Part shown: positions 25,080 through 36,100 of the stretch, piece after piece
Layout of the letters: every line of letters begins with the position of its first letter
Numbering within the stretch: the stretch's first letter is position 1
NCBI GenBank assembly: GCA_026874595.1
Contig: CM049318.1
Coordinates: 22,359,456 to 22,423,455, forward strand
Origin: Sipunculus nudus
Lineage: Eukaryota; Annelida; Sipuncula; Golfingiida; Sipunculidae
Reading direction: 5' to 3'
DNA length: 64,000 nucleotides
Made by a program: the position numbers and the translations under genes
Notes under the pieces: model-generated
Told to the model about the DNA's origin: nothing
Seen by the model: the letters and a program-made list of their open reading frames with translations, nothing else
Database searches by the model: none

Positions 25080-28002
25080 TATAATATATGTGTGGGTGGG
25101 TGAGGACGTGTGAATTCTTATACTATATTCAGGTTAGTGATGATAGTATTATATTTATCATCTAATCATACTCTAATCAATAAATTATTTGATATATCCA
25201 TAAACTGTCATATCTGTAAACCATGTTTTGTATGTTTGAAAGTACAGGGTTAGCATGCATTCATTATAAACTCCAACTCCTGTCCTGTTATACATACTCA
25301 GACCTGATGGTAATCTTATCCGTTGGATGAAAAATACGATAAAGTTTACCTGCCTGATAAACAAGTGTGCTGAGGATTAAATACAGGTCAGAGTACATGA
25401 AAACATGATGGTCCTTGGAGACACGTGCTCCCACTGTAACTATGGGTCGACGAGTAGTCTGCACGCATAATAAAGATCGTCTGGTTAATACACACGAAAA
25501 TATCTGACATGTAACCCCAACACAGTGAGTGAGCAGGAAATGCAGAGGAAAGCCTTATATAACACACACCACTTAATTTTACTTTAACCAAATGGTGAGG
25601 TTTTATAATGGGTGTCCTTCCTACGACCCGCGGGGGGGGGGGGGGGTGTTAAAGTTAAAGTATGCTCTGGCCCGCATATGTCTCGTCGTTTTTAAAGTAT
25701 GCTCTGGCCTGCGTATCTCTCGTCGTTTAATATTCCAAACAATCTCACGAACATTTTCATATCAGGTCAGACAACCACGCCAAATCAAATACTTCTGTAA
25801 GTTTAAGAAATCACTTTATATATATTCCAATTATAATGACCTTTTGGCTTTCCTATCAATCATTTATCCTGTGAGACCCCGCTACGACGGCTGTGTAAAC
25901 CCCGCCATCCGGCTGAGTCACGATGACGCAGCACTTTTCACACTAAGGATATCTTGTCTTTTTTTTATAAATTATTTTCATAGATTTATATATTTCTGTA
26001 AATCTATAACTATAAGCTCATGTACCGATCTGAGCGTTCTATTCTTACCTGTTAGATATACGTCACCATCAAACTTCTTACACAGACCTCTGACAATGGC
26101 GAAGCCAATACCTTTGTTTCCGCCAGTTACCTGGAACAGATAATGATACGGTAATATTATAAAAGATAATATTACAAAATATAATAATGAATAATATGAG
26201 AATAACAATAATAATGTTTATAAGAATAATAATAATCCAAAAACATGAAAATAATTCGCTCCACCTTTGTCCTCAATGTTCTCTGAAACCGCATAGCGTA
26301 GGTCTATGACACGGTGTCATACCTCGTTGTAAAGGTTATTATCCCTGCAGTGACAAAGGCGATATGAGAATAAATAATTTTTAATGTACATGTAATTTTG
26401 AGTGATTTTTCCCCGTTTTTACTTATTTGTACGGAGGTTAGACCGAGCACTACCGAATTGACGTCGGCAATGACCTGAAAGCGTGCATCGTGGTAACTCA
26501 ACCTCAAACGCACGATTAAGGACTATTGTTAATATGAATAACGCTTGCTTTCAGTGTTGGATTTGAGCATGTCTGGCCTCACTTTTGACCTTGGCTCTTA
26601 CCCACGCACATGGTCAGTAAAAGTGAGAAACATTTGTTACTCTCTTTATGAAATGGAGGGTTCAACCCAGGAGGATCAATGACGAAACCTAATTCAAGGT
26701 CCCAATTTCAAGATCAGGGGTTAGGTGGGGTGGAGCGGTGGCGGGTGTTTCAGGCCTCAAAATTTGATTGATATGATGAATAAAAAGTTGCGGCGGCTAA
26801 AAATGGGATACAGACACTCTGCATGGAGTCCCGTTAGGGCCGATTCTACTGCTTACGAGGTAGCATATTTCTGTTTCTTTCTTCAGGAACAGTTTCTTTG
26901 CAACGTACATTTTATTAAATTATCATGTGTTACTCACATCAACCTTATTATTGGCCTATTCCCAAAGATACTTTCAAATATCATCAAAAACCTGAATGCA
27001 CCCGCGTCCCATTCCGGTTCGCAATTTAAACATCATCAATGACCAGGTCTTCAAAGTAAACATAATGGGGTTTATATTTCTTGCCACGAGCACAGCGCCA
27101 CAAAATAAATGTAAAAAATATTTAAACATGTCTTATTGAGACAGTATCCCACTGAAACCCTATATTTCCTTTTAATTTTTGGAATGAAATATGAACCAAC
27201 ATTCCACATCTCAGTATATATCTCCAAAACCCCGGCAAAAACCTTGTTATACCAGGTTTATCAGCTAGTAATAATGATAATAATAATCATAATAATAATA
27301 ATTATTATTTTATTATTAATTGTTCATTCATTCATCTATTTAACTACTTATATTATATGCCTATGTAGTTTTACATAATTCCTATTTACATTAAAGATAA
27401 ATGCCAAAGTGCTGAATAAACTGATAGGTTCACCGCCGGGTAGGCTGGTAAAAACTAGTAATCGGGCTGAACTAGTAATTTATTCCATTGGACTTGGGCA
27501 ACCCCCGAATTCATTATTAGGTTAAAAGAATATGCATGTAATTTCAATGGATTCCGGGTGTTTCCCTGTGTAATTTTAGAAAACATTTCCTGCTATAAAT
27601 ACGCGCCTATACGGCATTTGACCGGTTTCCCCGCTCCGAGGACTTTCCTGTCCTTTCTAATCTCCAAAAATAGATTAATAGCCTTTCCTTGCTTGAAAAT
27701 ACAATTTATTATGTATAAGAGGTCGCGTTAAATTTACAAGGGAAGAGTTTAGCGTGGGAACAGTGACCAAGTGGCCCGCCGCCTCATATTTTCTGGAACC
27801 GCCCCTGCGGAAGTTGTACGTGTTACACGGTCGATATACACATCCACATTGATCAAGCTCCTACTCAATGATTATGCACTTACGCCAACCTGATCTGATA
27901 AAATATACAGCCTGCTTACTTCAGATAAGTATGCATAAAGGGTCTCCAAGATCAAAGTTTATCAATTAAATGACTTACCACGGCCACGCGTCGATGTGAC
28001 AT
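17259..28002 (-). CDS. Carbonyl reductase [NADPH], CBR1-like, complete eight-exon gene (copy B)
   Basis: Exons (minus): 28002-27979, 26130-26049, 22966-22788, 20848-20736, 20265-20140, 19232-19088, 18189-18126, 17383-17259; 858 bp, 285 aa, close to the 277 aa of vertebrate CBR1. All junctions are GT-AG and in frame. Residues seen: TGGNKGIG at 10-17 (NADPH site), VNNAGIAYK at 87-95, the structural Asn in LKTNY (113), Ser139 in VSSHG, the catalytic YGVSK (Tyr192, Lys196), and PGWVKTDM after 224. These are the hallmarks of the SDR21C carbonyl reductases, cytosolic monomers that reduce quinones and other carbonyls with NADPH. No signal or membrane segment. The C-terminus (REVANWRTKNAWTWKA) extends past the usual family end. 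The paralogue lies about 19 kb downstream in the same orientation. CBR3-like activity cannot be excluded. Confidence 0.92.
18126..18189 (-). CDS. Carbonyl reductase B, exon 7
   Basis: 64 bp, CTPGWVKTDMSGGTGSSSID then E and a split Gly. Carries the PGWV.TDM motif that contacts the cofactor after the catalytic helix. Donor gtaag. Confidence 0.9.
18600..18840. mobile_element. SINE-like repeat, copy 2
   Basis: ccgcgagtcttgggtgggta, gacaatcttccatttaagcc and a tRNA-like minus-strand stretch gtagagcacgtggctt. Related to 14,030 and 35,640. It contains an 18-base A run. Lies in intron 6 of carbonyl reductase B. Confidence 0.4.
19088..19232 (-). CDS. Carbonyl reductase B, exon 6 (catalytic Tyr/Lys)
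   Basis: 145 bp. Contains GWPGTAYGVSKIGVTVLAAI, with the catalytic Tyr192 and Lys196. Acceptor ataacag, donor gtaagt, phase 0 out. Confidence 0.92.
20140..20265 (-). CDS. Carbonyl reductase B, exon 5 (catalytic Ser)
   Basis: 126 bp. Encodes VSHVSSHGAVWALNKCSDEL and onward to EAMTEFVK. Ser139 is the catalytic serine position. Acceptor tctcccaag, donor gtacgt. Confidence 0.9.
20736..20848 (-). CDS. Carbonyl reductase B, exon 4
   Basis: 113 bp. Encodes PFSEQAELTLKTNYWGTRNV then CDALFPILRDHA. The KTN(Y/F)xGTRxVC pattern is diagnostic of CBR1-type reductases. Confidence 0.9.
20985..22720. repeat. About 24-bp minisatellite rich in octamers and E-boxes, intron 3 of carbonyl reductase B
   Basis: Some 70 diverged units of the form gtcatttgcatcacgtgtcc alternating with gtcatctgcattacgtgtcc. 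About 20 units contain exact ATTTGCAT (reverse of the POU octamer ATGCAAAT), and at least nine contain CACGTG. Open frames here read as HLHxVS repeats and are artefacts. It lies between exons 3 and 4 and fills nearly the whole intron. Confidence 0.9.
22788..22966 (-). CDS. Carbonyl reductase B, exon 3
   Basis: 179 bp. Encodes ARDEGRGLAAVEELKKEGLS, then PLFHQLDINDPESAQ and YGGLDVLVNNAGIAYK. The acceptor tattag has a weak pyrimidine tract because an inverted-repeat element starts about 27 bp upstream of it. Confidence 0.93.
22993..24753. mobile_element. 1.76-kb element with about 100-bp terminal inverted repeats
   Basis: Left end tgttaaagtcaaagtgtaaa and right end (inverted) tgttacagtcaatgtgtaaa continue as near-identical inverted repeats through atcagtcaatttgta and ctcaggcactttataaaatg. 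A 4-bp direct repeat TATG flanks it (22,989-22,992 and 24,754-24,757). Inside are C and G homopolymers, and no transposase frame is seen. Class not assigned. It sits in intron 2 of carbonyl reductase B, next to exon 3. Confidence 0.65.
25006..25083. repeat. (TA)n and (TAGA)n microsatellite
   Basis: TA run followed by about eleven TAGA units. Confidence 0.95.
26049..26130 (-). CDS. Carbonyl reductase B, exon 2
   Basis: 82 bp, VTGGNKGIGFAIVRGLCKKF then DGDVYLT; identical at protein level to exon 2 of copy A. Confidence 0.9.
27270..27320. repeat. (AAT)n-type microsatellite
   Basis: Imperfect AATAATAAT then ATTATT run, intron 1 of carbonyl reductase B. Confidence 0.8.
27979..28002 (-). CDS. Carbonyl reductase B, exon 1 (start)
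   Basis: MSHRRVAV followed by a gtaagt donor in phase 0. The preceding 60 bp, including cgtcgcttggtttact, are conserved upstream of copy A and probably hold the 5' UTR or core promoter. Confidence 0.8.
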
Positions 28003-30842
28003 CTTGAACCCGAGTGACTCAGTTCTCGGTTATCGTCGCTTGGTTTACTAAGACAGTGAGTCAAGGTTGACATGAACAGTGCTGCCCCCTATCGAGCATC
28101 ATGAAAACTAATCCACTGAATATTTCATCATTATGTGCGTTCAATCCCGTTCATGTGTGTGTTTGAGTGTTGTGTGTGTGTGTGTTTGTATGTGTGTTCA
28201 CAACATCTCACGCAATCATGAATGGAGTATTCAGGCACCTCGTTAATGAGCAAATGAAGAATTGATTGGATTAAGGTGAAGGCTCATGGTCTGGTTCCGT
28301 GAAGGACTTCGAGGAATAGGCTATTCACAAATTGCAGTCACAGATGCAAGAATGAACCAAGGAAAAGTAAACACGGCCCTTCCTCGTAGGCCTTGCGGGC
28401 CTAACCTCAGTACTTCAGAGTAAGCTGTCATGTCGCTATCTTCAATACGGCTTGTGTACACTTTAAAATATGAACTTTAGCACCGGAATTTCATTTTTTT
28501 ATATTATAATTACATAGTTTTATTTGAAAACATTGCTAGCTTCCACTTTTGATATAATGAAAATCAGTAACATGAACTTTGTTACGTAAGGTTATAACTT
28601 TTTGAAACGGGTGCTCTCTGTTCTGAGGTGAGCTGCCGTCTGCATCCCACGAACTGCCCCCCCCCCCCCTAGTTCACGGAGGGGCTTTGAGATTTTTTAG
28701 TTTAATAATAAGTTGGACGCGGACTGAGGTGATATAGACCCCCCCCCCCCCTGGGAATTTGAGTGACGGTGGCAACCCCATCACCTCGCCGGCAATCAAT
28801 TTTTTATTTAAATTAAATACAACAGAAAAATCGGGGTCTCCATATGTCACCGTATGCCGGTAACGATTTAGAATAGCTATTAAATATTAAGTATTAAGAA
28901 TGAGTTGAATTGATATACTCATCATTAAAAATATTTAGCAAATAAAAAAATATACTAATTTTTTTATATAATAATTACATTGTTTCATTAGAAAACAACA
29001 TTTCTAGCTACCGCTTTTGATAAAAGAAAATCTCAGTTACATGAACTTTGTTACGTAAGGTTATAACTTTATGTATATCGCTTATACGTAGGACGCCTTA
29101 AAACACACAGAGAATATTAAATGTAGAAAGGTCATGTTAAAACACAAATATAATCTTATAGAATAAGTACGTTTAAATTTGTAACAGCAATGGAAGCAGT
29201 ATTATGGTGATTTTTTTTCACGATGATTTTATATTGATTTTTTTTATTTCAGTTTAGAAAATATGAAGATATTGAGAAAATATATAGAAAATCATAGTGA
29301 CTGTCATAAAAATGTATTAATCCTCATACGAAAATGAATACGAAACCCTTAGCCTCTGTCGATAATAGCTTAAAAGGGTGACACATTTTCTATCATAAAA
29401 ATTACTATTAGCTACTACACCCTTCTTTTCTTCATGCATGTTCTCGATTTTTTTATGTTTCTTTTGACCAATTTTGCACAACCGGTAAACTTTAACAAGG
29501 CCATTGGCTTAACTGTTATTCCATCATCCCAATAAATGGTTTAAAGACCGGTTGCTTAAAATAGTCATGATGTCTTTTAATATCCCTTTCTGTTACGAAA
29601 CTTCGAAAGAAAATGACCAACTAAAGGAAATATCCGTCTCCAAAACATGCTGTTAACATTCCCGTTATATAAGCGACAATTTCACGGTGTTATATCTCGT
29701 AAAAAAGACCTTATATGGTATATCTCGAATGACAAAAGTACAAAACAATTCTTTAATGGTACATATGCACACAGTAGGTATGGTAAAACTGTACACAAGC
29801 AGAAATAAACTGACAAAAAAAAAATGGTACAAGGCTTGAACAGCGCGTACGCCACCTGGTGGCAGTACTGCGCATTATGACGAATCAAGATTTTTCAAGC
29901 TTCCAGGTGTTTTACCTGTGTTTCTTTTTCCATGTTTTTTCTCCTTTTTTTGGGATTTGCGTAAGATCGGTCTTCTTGTAGTTAACAGAAACACGTGGAA
30001 TCTATTTACATACACACGATGGAACCATAAAAACGCATGAAACTGGTTATTGGAGTTAGTAATTAAGTCAGTGTGTACTGGAAAACCTTTGTATTCAGCC
30101 AAATGAATAAATATGCACATGTGACATATTCTTGTACATGTTAATACTTTTTTAAAATCAGGTACAGTGTGGGCTCACAAATCTTAACACAGAAGACGAC
30201 ACGCAGTGCGCATGCTCGTTGAAAGTATTATCGCGCCACATGATATTTACAAAACGATACATACAGTTACAAAAGATGCTAAATAACGAGACATTAATCA
30301 GACTGAGAATGCAGGTACATTTTTGTCATGCATGTGTTGACAACGGTTCATTGCAGAGGCTGATAAAAAACGGACAAGGTCCGCTGGTCTGAGGAAGGGA
30401 CATAACGAGAGATTTAGTTCCCTGTGTTAAGATTTCTCCATTAACATATTCGGTGTATACAATGTAAGGAACTGCATGTGCTCATTTGACACACGTGTAA
30501 TTCCATCTACGGTATTATACCTCTGATGCTGGAGCTCGTTTGCTGGATAGCTAAAACGATCATTGTAGGTAACTGATACATCAGCTTCCACCTAAGTACA
30601 TATATATTATCTTTAATGCTGAAACTGCACGGGCAAGGGAGTTTCCTTCAATTCGATGTTTTTCAAATTTAAAATTTTCGTTAAGCATAAACGCTTCCCA
30701 ATTATACATTCTAAGACTTAATGATAGCAATACAATTATTCTACACGCATACGCGTTGTGCTCGCTAGTTAGCTTAAAATAATCTGAAATATAAATGAAC
30801 GGGCTTATCTTTGTCGATTCACTTGAACAAAAAAACTTAGTG

Positions 30843-32002
30843 TTAATAGTTGCCGATAGGTGTCGCTCTTTCAGTGTGGCAATGCTGATGTTTGTTCCCT
30901 ATTGAAAGGGAAACAGTTTTGTCGATCTGCATCACTGGCGTTATGCTGGCAATAACCGTTCTGTTGATGATGTCGTTGATGGCCGGAACATCAGGCGACA
31001 ATGTAGGAATAACCACAAGGTAAGAAGGGCTTAAAAGTGTTAGTCTGCTGAAGCAATGATTGATTTGGAGATTTCTGGCGATAGCAAACCATCTGTCTGT
31101 GATTATCTTTATATTACAATACCAAGGCGACAATTTTATATCATTAAAAATAATAACATTTTTGGTAAACACCAGACTGTCCTGCATCTTTTGTTTGTTG
31201 AAGTAAAGGTTCACACTTGTCAAAGTACTGATGGTTGTAACGATGATCTGCAACTGTTCTAATAACAAACTAAATGTCTGGACGATAGTAAGGCATGGGA
31301 ATTCATCTGGAAGTGGGTAGTCCATAAATTCCACATTTTGGCTTTCGTCACTGGGAGAAAACTTAAAATATAGAAAATATAAGTACTTAAATATTGAATA
31401 ATCTAGTTTATCACAGGGTGTTATAAAGGATCGTTTATTGACTCATAATGAATAATCTAGCCATATAATATACATATGATGGCACCTAATGATACAGCGT
31501 GCTGTTTGAAATATACATTGTTATTCTATTAGTTTTGTAAGACATAGACTAACCTTAAAATTCAGTACAGGTTATCCATTTAAAAAAAATACATGTTCTG
31601 TATCCTGTGTTCCTCGCATAACATAGGAGTCCCGTCAAACACTTTTTTCTCTTCTTCATTACCAGGAAACACTTTCAAAGACTTAGCCTCAGGCTGAAGG
31701 TAAAATATTTTTGTCCCAAATGAAGAAAAAAAAATAAAATTTTTATTATGAATTAATATTGTAAATTTCATAACATTAATATACAATGAACCTTTATAAA
31801 TATTATTACTTAAGTTTATAATCAGCTTCCAAAGTTTTATTAAGAAGAGATTTTAATTGTTACGAGACAAATCCAGAATTTACATAATAATTATGCCGGA
31901 ATGAAATTAAGAGAAGATGAATAATTTAGAATAGCAATTGTCTTACTTGACGTTTAATTTCCAGAGAGACGTTGCGTATGAGATGGATGATCCAGGTAAA
32001 AT
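30843..32002 (-). CDS. Unrecognised three-exon open frame, 3' part of a gene
   Basis: Segments 32002-31947, 31693-31593 and 31350-30843 join in frame (phases 2-0, 0-2, 2-stop). They encode about 219 residues: FTWIIHLIRNVSLEIKRQ, then PEAKSLKVFPGNEEEKKVFD to EEHRIQN, then DESQNVEFMDYPLPDEFP and a long tail to stop at 30,843. Acceptors (tgtgtcag, taccttcag, tctcccag) and the first donor (gtaaga) are good; the second donor (at|gtattt) is weak. No family recognised. The last exon overlaps, antisense, the signal-peptide exon at 30,943-31,019, and the first overlaps a plus-strand exon-like 31-mer, so one strand may be spurious. Confidence 0.35.
30943..31019 (+). CDS. Signal-peptide exon, likely first coding exon of the MAM/TSP1 gene
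   Basis: ATG at 30,943 gives MLAITVLLMMSLMAGTSG then DNVGITT and a cacaag|gtaaga donor in phase 2. The hydrophobic core and small residues before Asp are a textbook signal peptide. It lies 1.55 kb upstream of the first MAM exon on the same strand. That exon starts in phase 1, so at least one linking exon is missing. A 31-bp candidate at 31,965-31,995 (acceptor aatttccag, donor gtaaaa) accepts phase 2 but leaves in phase 0. Confidence 0.5.
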
Positions 32003-32569
32003 CTGACACACAAAAGTTCTCAAAATATATAGTAATATAAACCCGTATTAATTTATTGTCTAATTAAATATGATTACTTAAAATTATATATCTTAATATA
32101 TTTTAGTGGATATAAAGTGATACACCGCTTTTGGAACTTTAATTTAGCACGTTAGTTTTATATTTCTGCGTATATCGAATTTTACTGTGTTGATTTCTTT
32201 TTCAGTTTATTTATCAATAATTTGCATATTCATTATTTTTTATCACTCTTAGCCGAACGAAGATCGTTAATTCCGATGACTACTAAATATTTCACGATGA
32301 ACTCTTGTAACAGATTCTAACACGTGCGTGAAATGTCTCGTAGATGTGAATATAAAGTTATATACAATGATGTAAATTTTGTCGCGAATATTTTACTATA
32401 TCTTGACTTTAGCTTCATATTTAATCGGGGCCGAACAATAAAATGTAGATACTCATCTAGTATATGAATAATATGAGTAACATTACAATGTTCTCAGAGA
32501 TAAAATGTAACTATCTGATGCACTGAATGCTTAAATATATCAGTAACTTTGGTGATTTATCTTTTTAAG

Positions 32570-32671
32570 TATCCGCCGTGTTTTACTGCTCTTTTGAAGA
32601 GGAGTGTAACATTTTCATGAAAAGCAGCACTTTGAGTACATACGTCTGGAGAGAACATAACAAAAACACGA
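32570..32671 (+). CDS. MAM1 exon A
   Basis: 102 bp. [20 protein letters not shown] then [11 protein letters not shown]. The CxFEExC opening supplies MAM cysteines 1 and 2. Acceptor tctttttaag, donor gtaaga. Confidence 0.75.
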
Positions 32672-33062
32672 GTAAGATATAAGGTCTCCGGCCTTGTGAG
32701 AGCAAATATGTGCGATGAAAGCCCATTGACTTTTTAGTGTAGCATATGTCTTATTTTAGGTTATATGACTAATTACATTATGTGATTAGCACTTTTAATG
32801 ATGAATAAGATATATAAGATATAAGTGCTAAGTTAGTATTTAAAATACTTGATAGTTCCGTGTCTGTATTTATAATACTGCAAACCAAAATGTTATATAA
32901 TAATGCATGTTTTAATTGATGCGATGCCTGTACAGTGCTTGTATAAACATAGTGTATTTTTTTTTCTTTGGAACAAACAAATATTAAAAACTGGAAAAAA
33001 ATTTAAAAGAGAAACAAAATACTTTAAAAAAAACTAAACTCCCCCCCACCCCACTCTCTCTA

Positions 33063-33137
<75 letters not shown>

Positions 33138-36100
33138 CTAAATATTTCTAATTATTTGTAAACCTTGTAACAATTTGTCATCCAACGGAATACGGTTCCG
33201 TATTTTATTCGATCATACATGTACATTAAAATTATCTCTCAAACTTAACCTCAATGTTCTGTCAAACATTTTCCCCACATACACAAATTCAAAGTTAATG
33301 TTTGGTTTATTTACAAACAGGAAAACACCTGTTCGCTGATTCTTCATACGGAAACTACAATGACACTGCTGTTCTCAGATCGTCAGACATCTTTGCAGAG
33401 GTTGAGGCTTTCTGCCTCACACTCAATTATAGCATTTACGGTAGAGATGTAGGAGCTCTGACCGTGAGTTACGTCACAGAGGGGACAAACAACTCAACAA
33501 GGGTATTCTTGAAAGAAGGTGAGCATTTTCTGGTCATGGACTTTGGTATCGGAATCATTCGTAGTTTGTAATTATGTGCAGTTTCAAAATATTTGAAATT
33601 ATATTTAAAGGCCTGTTCAATAAACTAACTCCCATCTGACTTTCAAATTACACACATATTTCTCTACCTGGCAATACTTGTTGAACCTTGGTATAGCTAT
33701 TAAATTGAGAAAGACATGAAACTTTTTTTCAGAATTCAAACCACAAACATTTAAAGTCCACGATGATCAAATTCACAACATTGCTGCTCTGCTCTGATTA
33801 TTCAAGTAAAGATTTGCCATAATTGTCAAGTTTATAACAACACCATCGTCAAGCACTTATAAATTGGTATATGTAAAAAACTAAAAAGTTATATCTGAAT
33901 CTGGAATATACTTATTCTCTGTAACTGGATATTATTTTGTGACAATTCATCATTAATATAGAATTTTATATCATGCTTATATTATTTATTATTTTCATTG
34001 TTTTAGGAGACCAGGGAGACAGGTGGCATGAATTTGAAGGCACTTTACATGTTACAAAAAGCAATTGGTTCACGATGTACATCGAGTCAAGACGAGGTCA
34101 TGGATCATTAGGCGGTATAGCAATCGATGACGTGCGTTTGGTCAAAGGCCTCTGTAAACAGGGTAACGTAGTTATATTTGGTAGATAAACAAGAATATAC
34201 AGCAGGGGGTACATTTCTAGGTGACTCAAAGAAGTAAGGGGCGTATGATGCGAAGGACGGAATTAAAATTTACAGTCGCAATTGTGCAGGCCTAAGCATA
34301 TGGGGTTCGTTAGAATATTTTTGTATAGATTTACCTTATTGGGGGTTGAGATCGGGGTTGGAAGAATACAGGAATATTGGATTAGATTTTGATCAAAGGA
34401 TCATTGGTCTCTAAGTGATCACCTGTTATACTGGGAAAATGCTACATTAAAAAAATGCTATTTTTTATCAGTGATGAAGTTGTTTCCTTCCAATGATTTT
34501 TAAAATGAATTTATAATTTAAGTTCTGTTTATCTCTGCGCAGATCTCATCTTTTATTGCACGTACGAGGACGACTGTTTGGTCCTTCAAGACGAAAGCCA
34601 GGGACTTTATAAATGGAACAGGATAAACAACTTCAAGGACAGGCTACATCTGGGATCAGATGAAACCCATGGTAAAGCTTTCTTCCAAGGCAGGGGCGGT
34701 TTCAGAGGGGGTGAATGGGAATTTTCGACTTGTGCCGCTTTCTCTCCTACACTTGACATGCTAGTTAAATACTTAGTCAGCTAACACTCCCTGTAAACAG
34801 GTTTACCGGTGCCAGTGGGTTGAGTCCTCATTTTCCAAGGTAAGGTCCCGTGTCCGCCCTGAAAGGGTATATTACATGGCTTGGTTGAATAGGCATTGGA
34901 CACCGGAACTGAAGCTGCCTCTCAAATGTTAGAAAATGACTTCTTGATAGAATTTCAGATATTCATTTTCAATTTCTTAACGACATGTCATGGCTTCCGA
35001 TCTAATTAATTAAGCGCCATTTATTAAAATGGCTTATTATAAAATATATATTCTTTATCTCATTCAATAAATATTGCGACCTAACACGGTCCATCTTTGG
35101 GCCGAACTGACGTAGAGGTTTATCTGATTCTTAAATAACCACAGCTTTTTTAACAACAAAAAATTATTCCTACCAATTTAGCAACACCTATGATTGCCAA
35201 AGAGTCAACACAAATAATTATATCTTGCAAGTAATGTAGTATTTTGATCTGTCGAGTTTCCCGCCATCAGAGAGTGTGGTGTATGTGGTCAATAGGCTGG
35301 GGATGCCTTAGCACACGCTCATGTAACATGCTCAAGGATTATATCTTTTAAGTGTTAACAATTGAAAGGGATATTTCTTATAGTCTAATATAATCCGTTA
35401 GTTTGCATTATTATCCCAATAATGCAATCCTGGAACATAGGCTGACCAGGAAGCCGCCCAGAGACTCTTTAATTTTAAAAATTATATGAGTGGAGGTAAC
35501 TAACTCCATCTTTTATGCTTTCTTATCTAATTCTTACTCTATGTACTTATCTCAAGAATGTACATTTGCATAGTTCCATTTCGGTTTAGGACTACGTGTC
35601 AGGGCGCTGGCTTCCTATCGTACATTATTTTTGCATCCTGGTGTCACCCATGCCCGGTGTCAACCGCACCTGCGGTTCCTGGGTATGTAATCGTCATCAT
35701 TACTGGGTCATATCACCGAGGAACTCCCAAAGGCGCATTAGTTTGTGAGTGACACACGGCTGCTGGGCACAGCCTTCCTATTAAACTTTTACATGCGCTA
35801 AATAGCAGCAACGTCCTGTTTCTCCTTCGAGATGGTAACCAATGAAACGCTTCTATGGTTATAATGATCATATGCAATTAAATATGGGCCTCGCAAGATT
35901 TCCTAGCGCAGGGTCTCCTCTTGCCTAAATCTGCTGACCATTTCTCAACAGAATTTAGTGTATTATATGCTAGCTGGAAAGAAATACAATATCGCGTGTG
36001 ATTGAAAAAGAGTAGCTCAGCTTATTTTTCATGTTTCAGGAGGATGCGTGCTTGCGAATTCATCACTGGGAAACTTGGACGACCTGGCAGTTCTCAGATC

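Larger units (their letters stand above)
24935..29820. repeat. Segmental duplication, copy B
   Basis: Partner of copy A (4,570-9,235 plus 15,801-15,900). It lacks the SINE, the hAT-like and the foldback-like insertions and so serves as the empty-site reference. It has its own insertion near 28,610-28,800 with two C homopolymers, and a locally repeated block (gaacatgaactttgtta-type sequence at about 28,570 and 29,040). Confidence 0.75.

Noticed and set aside
25592-26143. 183-codon plus-strand frame
   Set aside because: Runs across a G homopolymer and antisense to carbonyl reductase exon 2.
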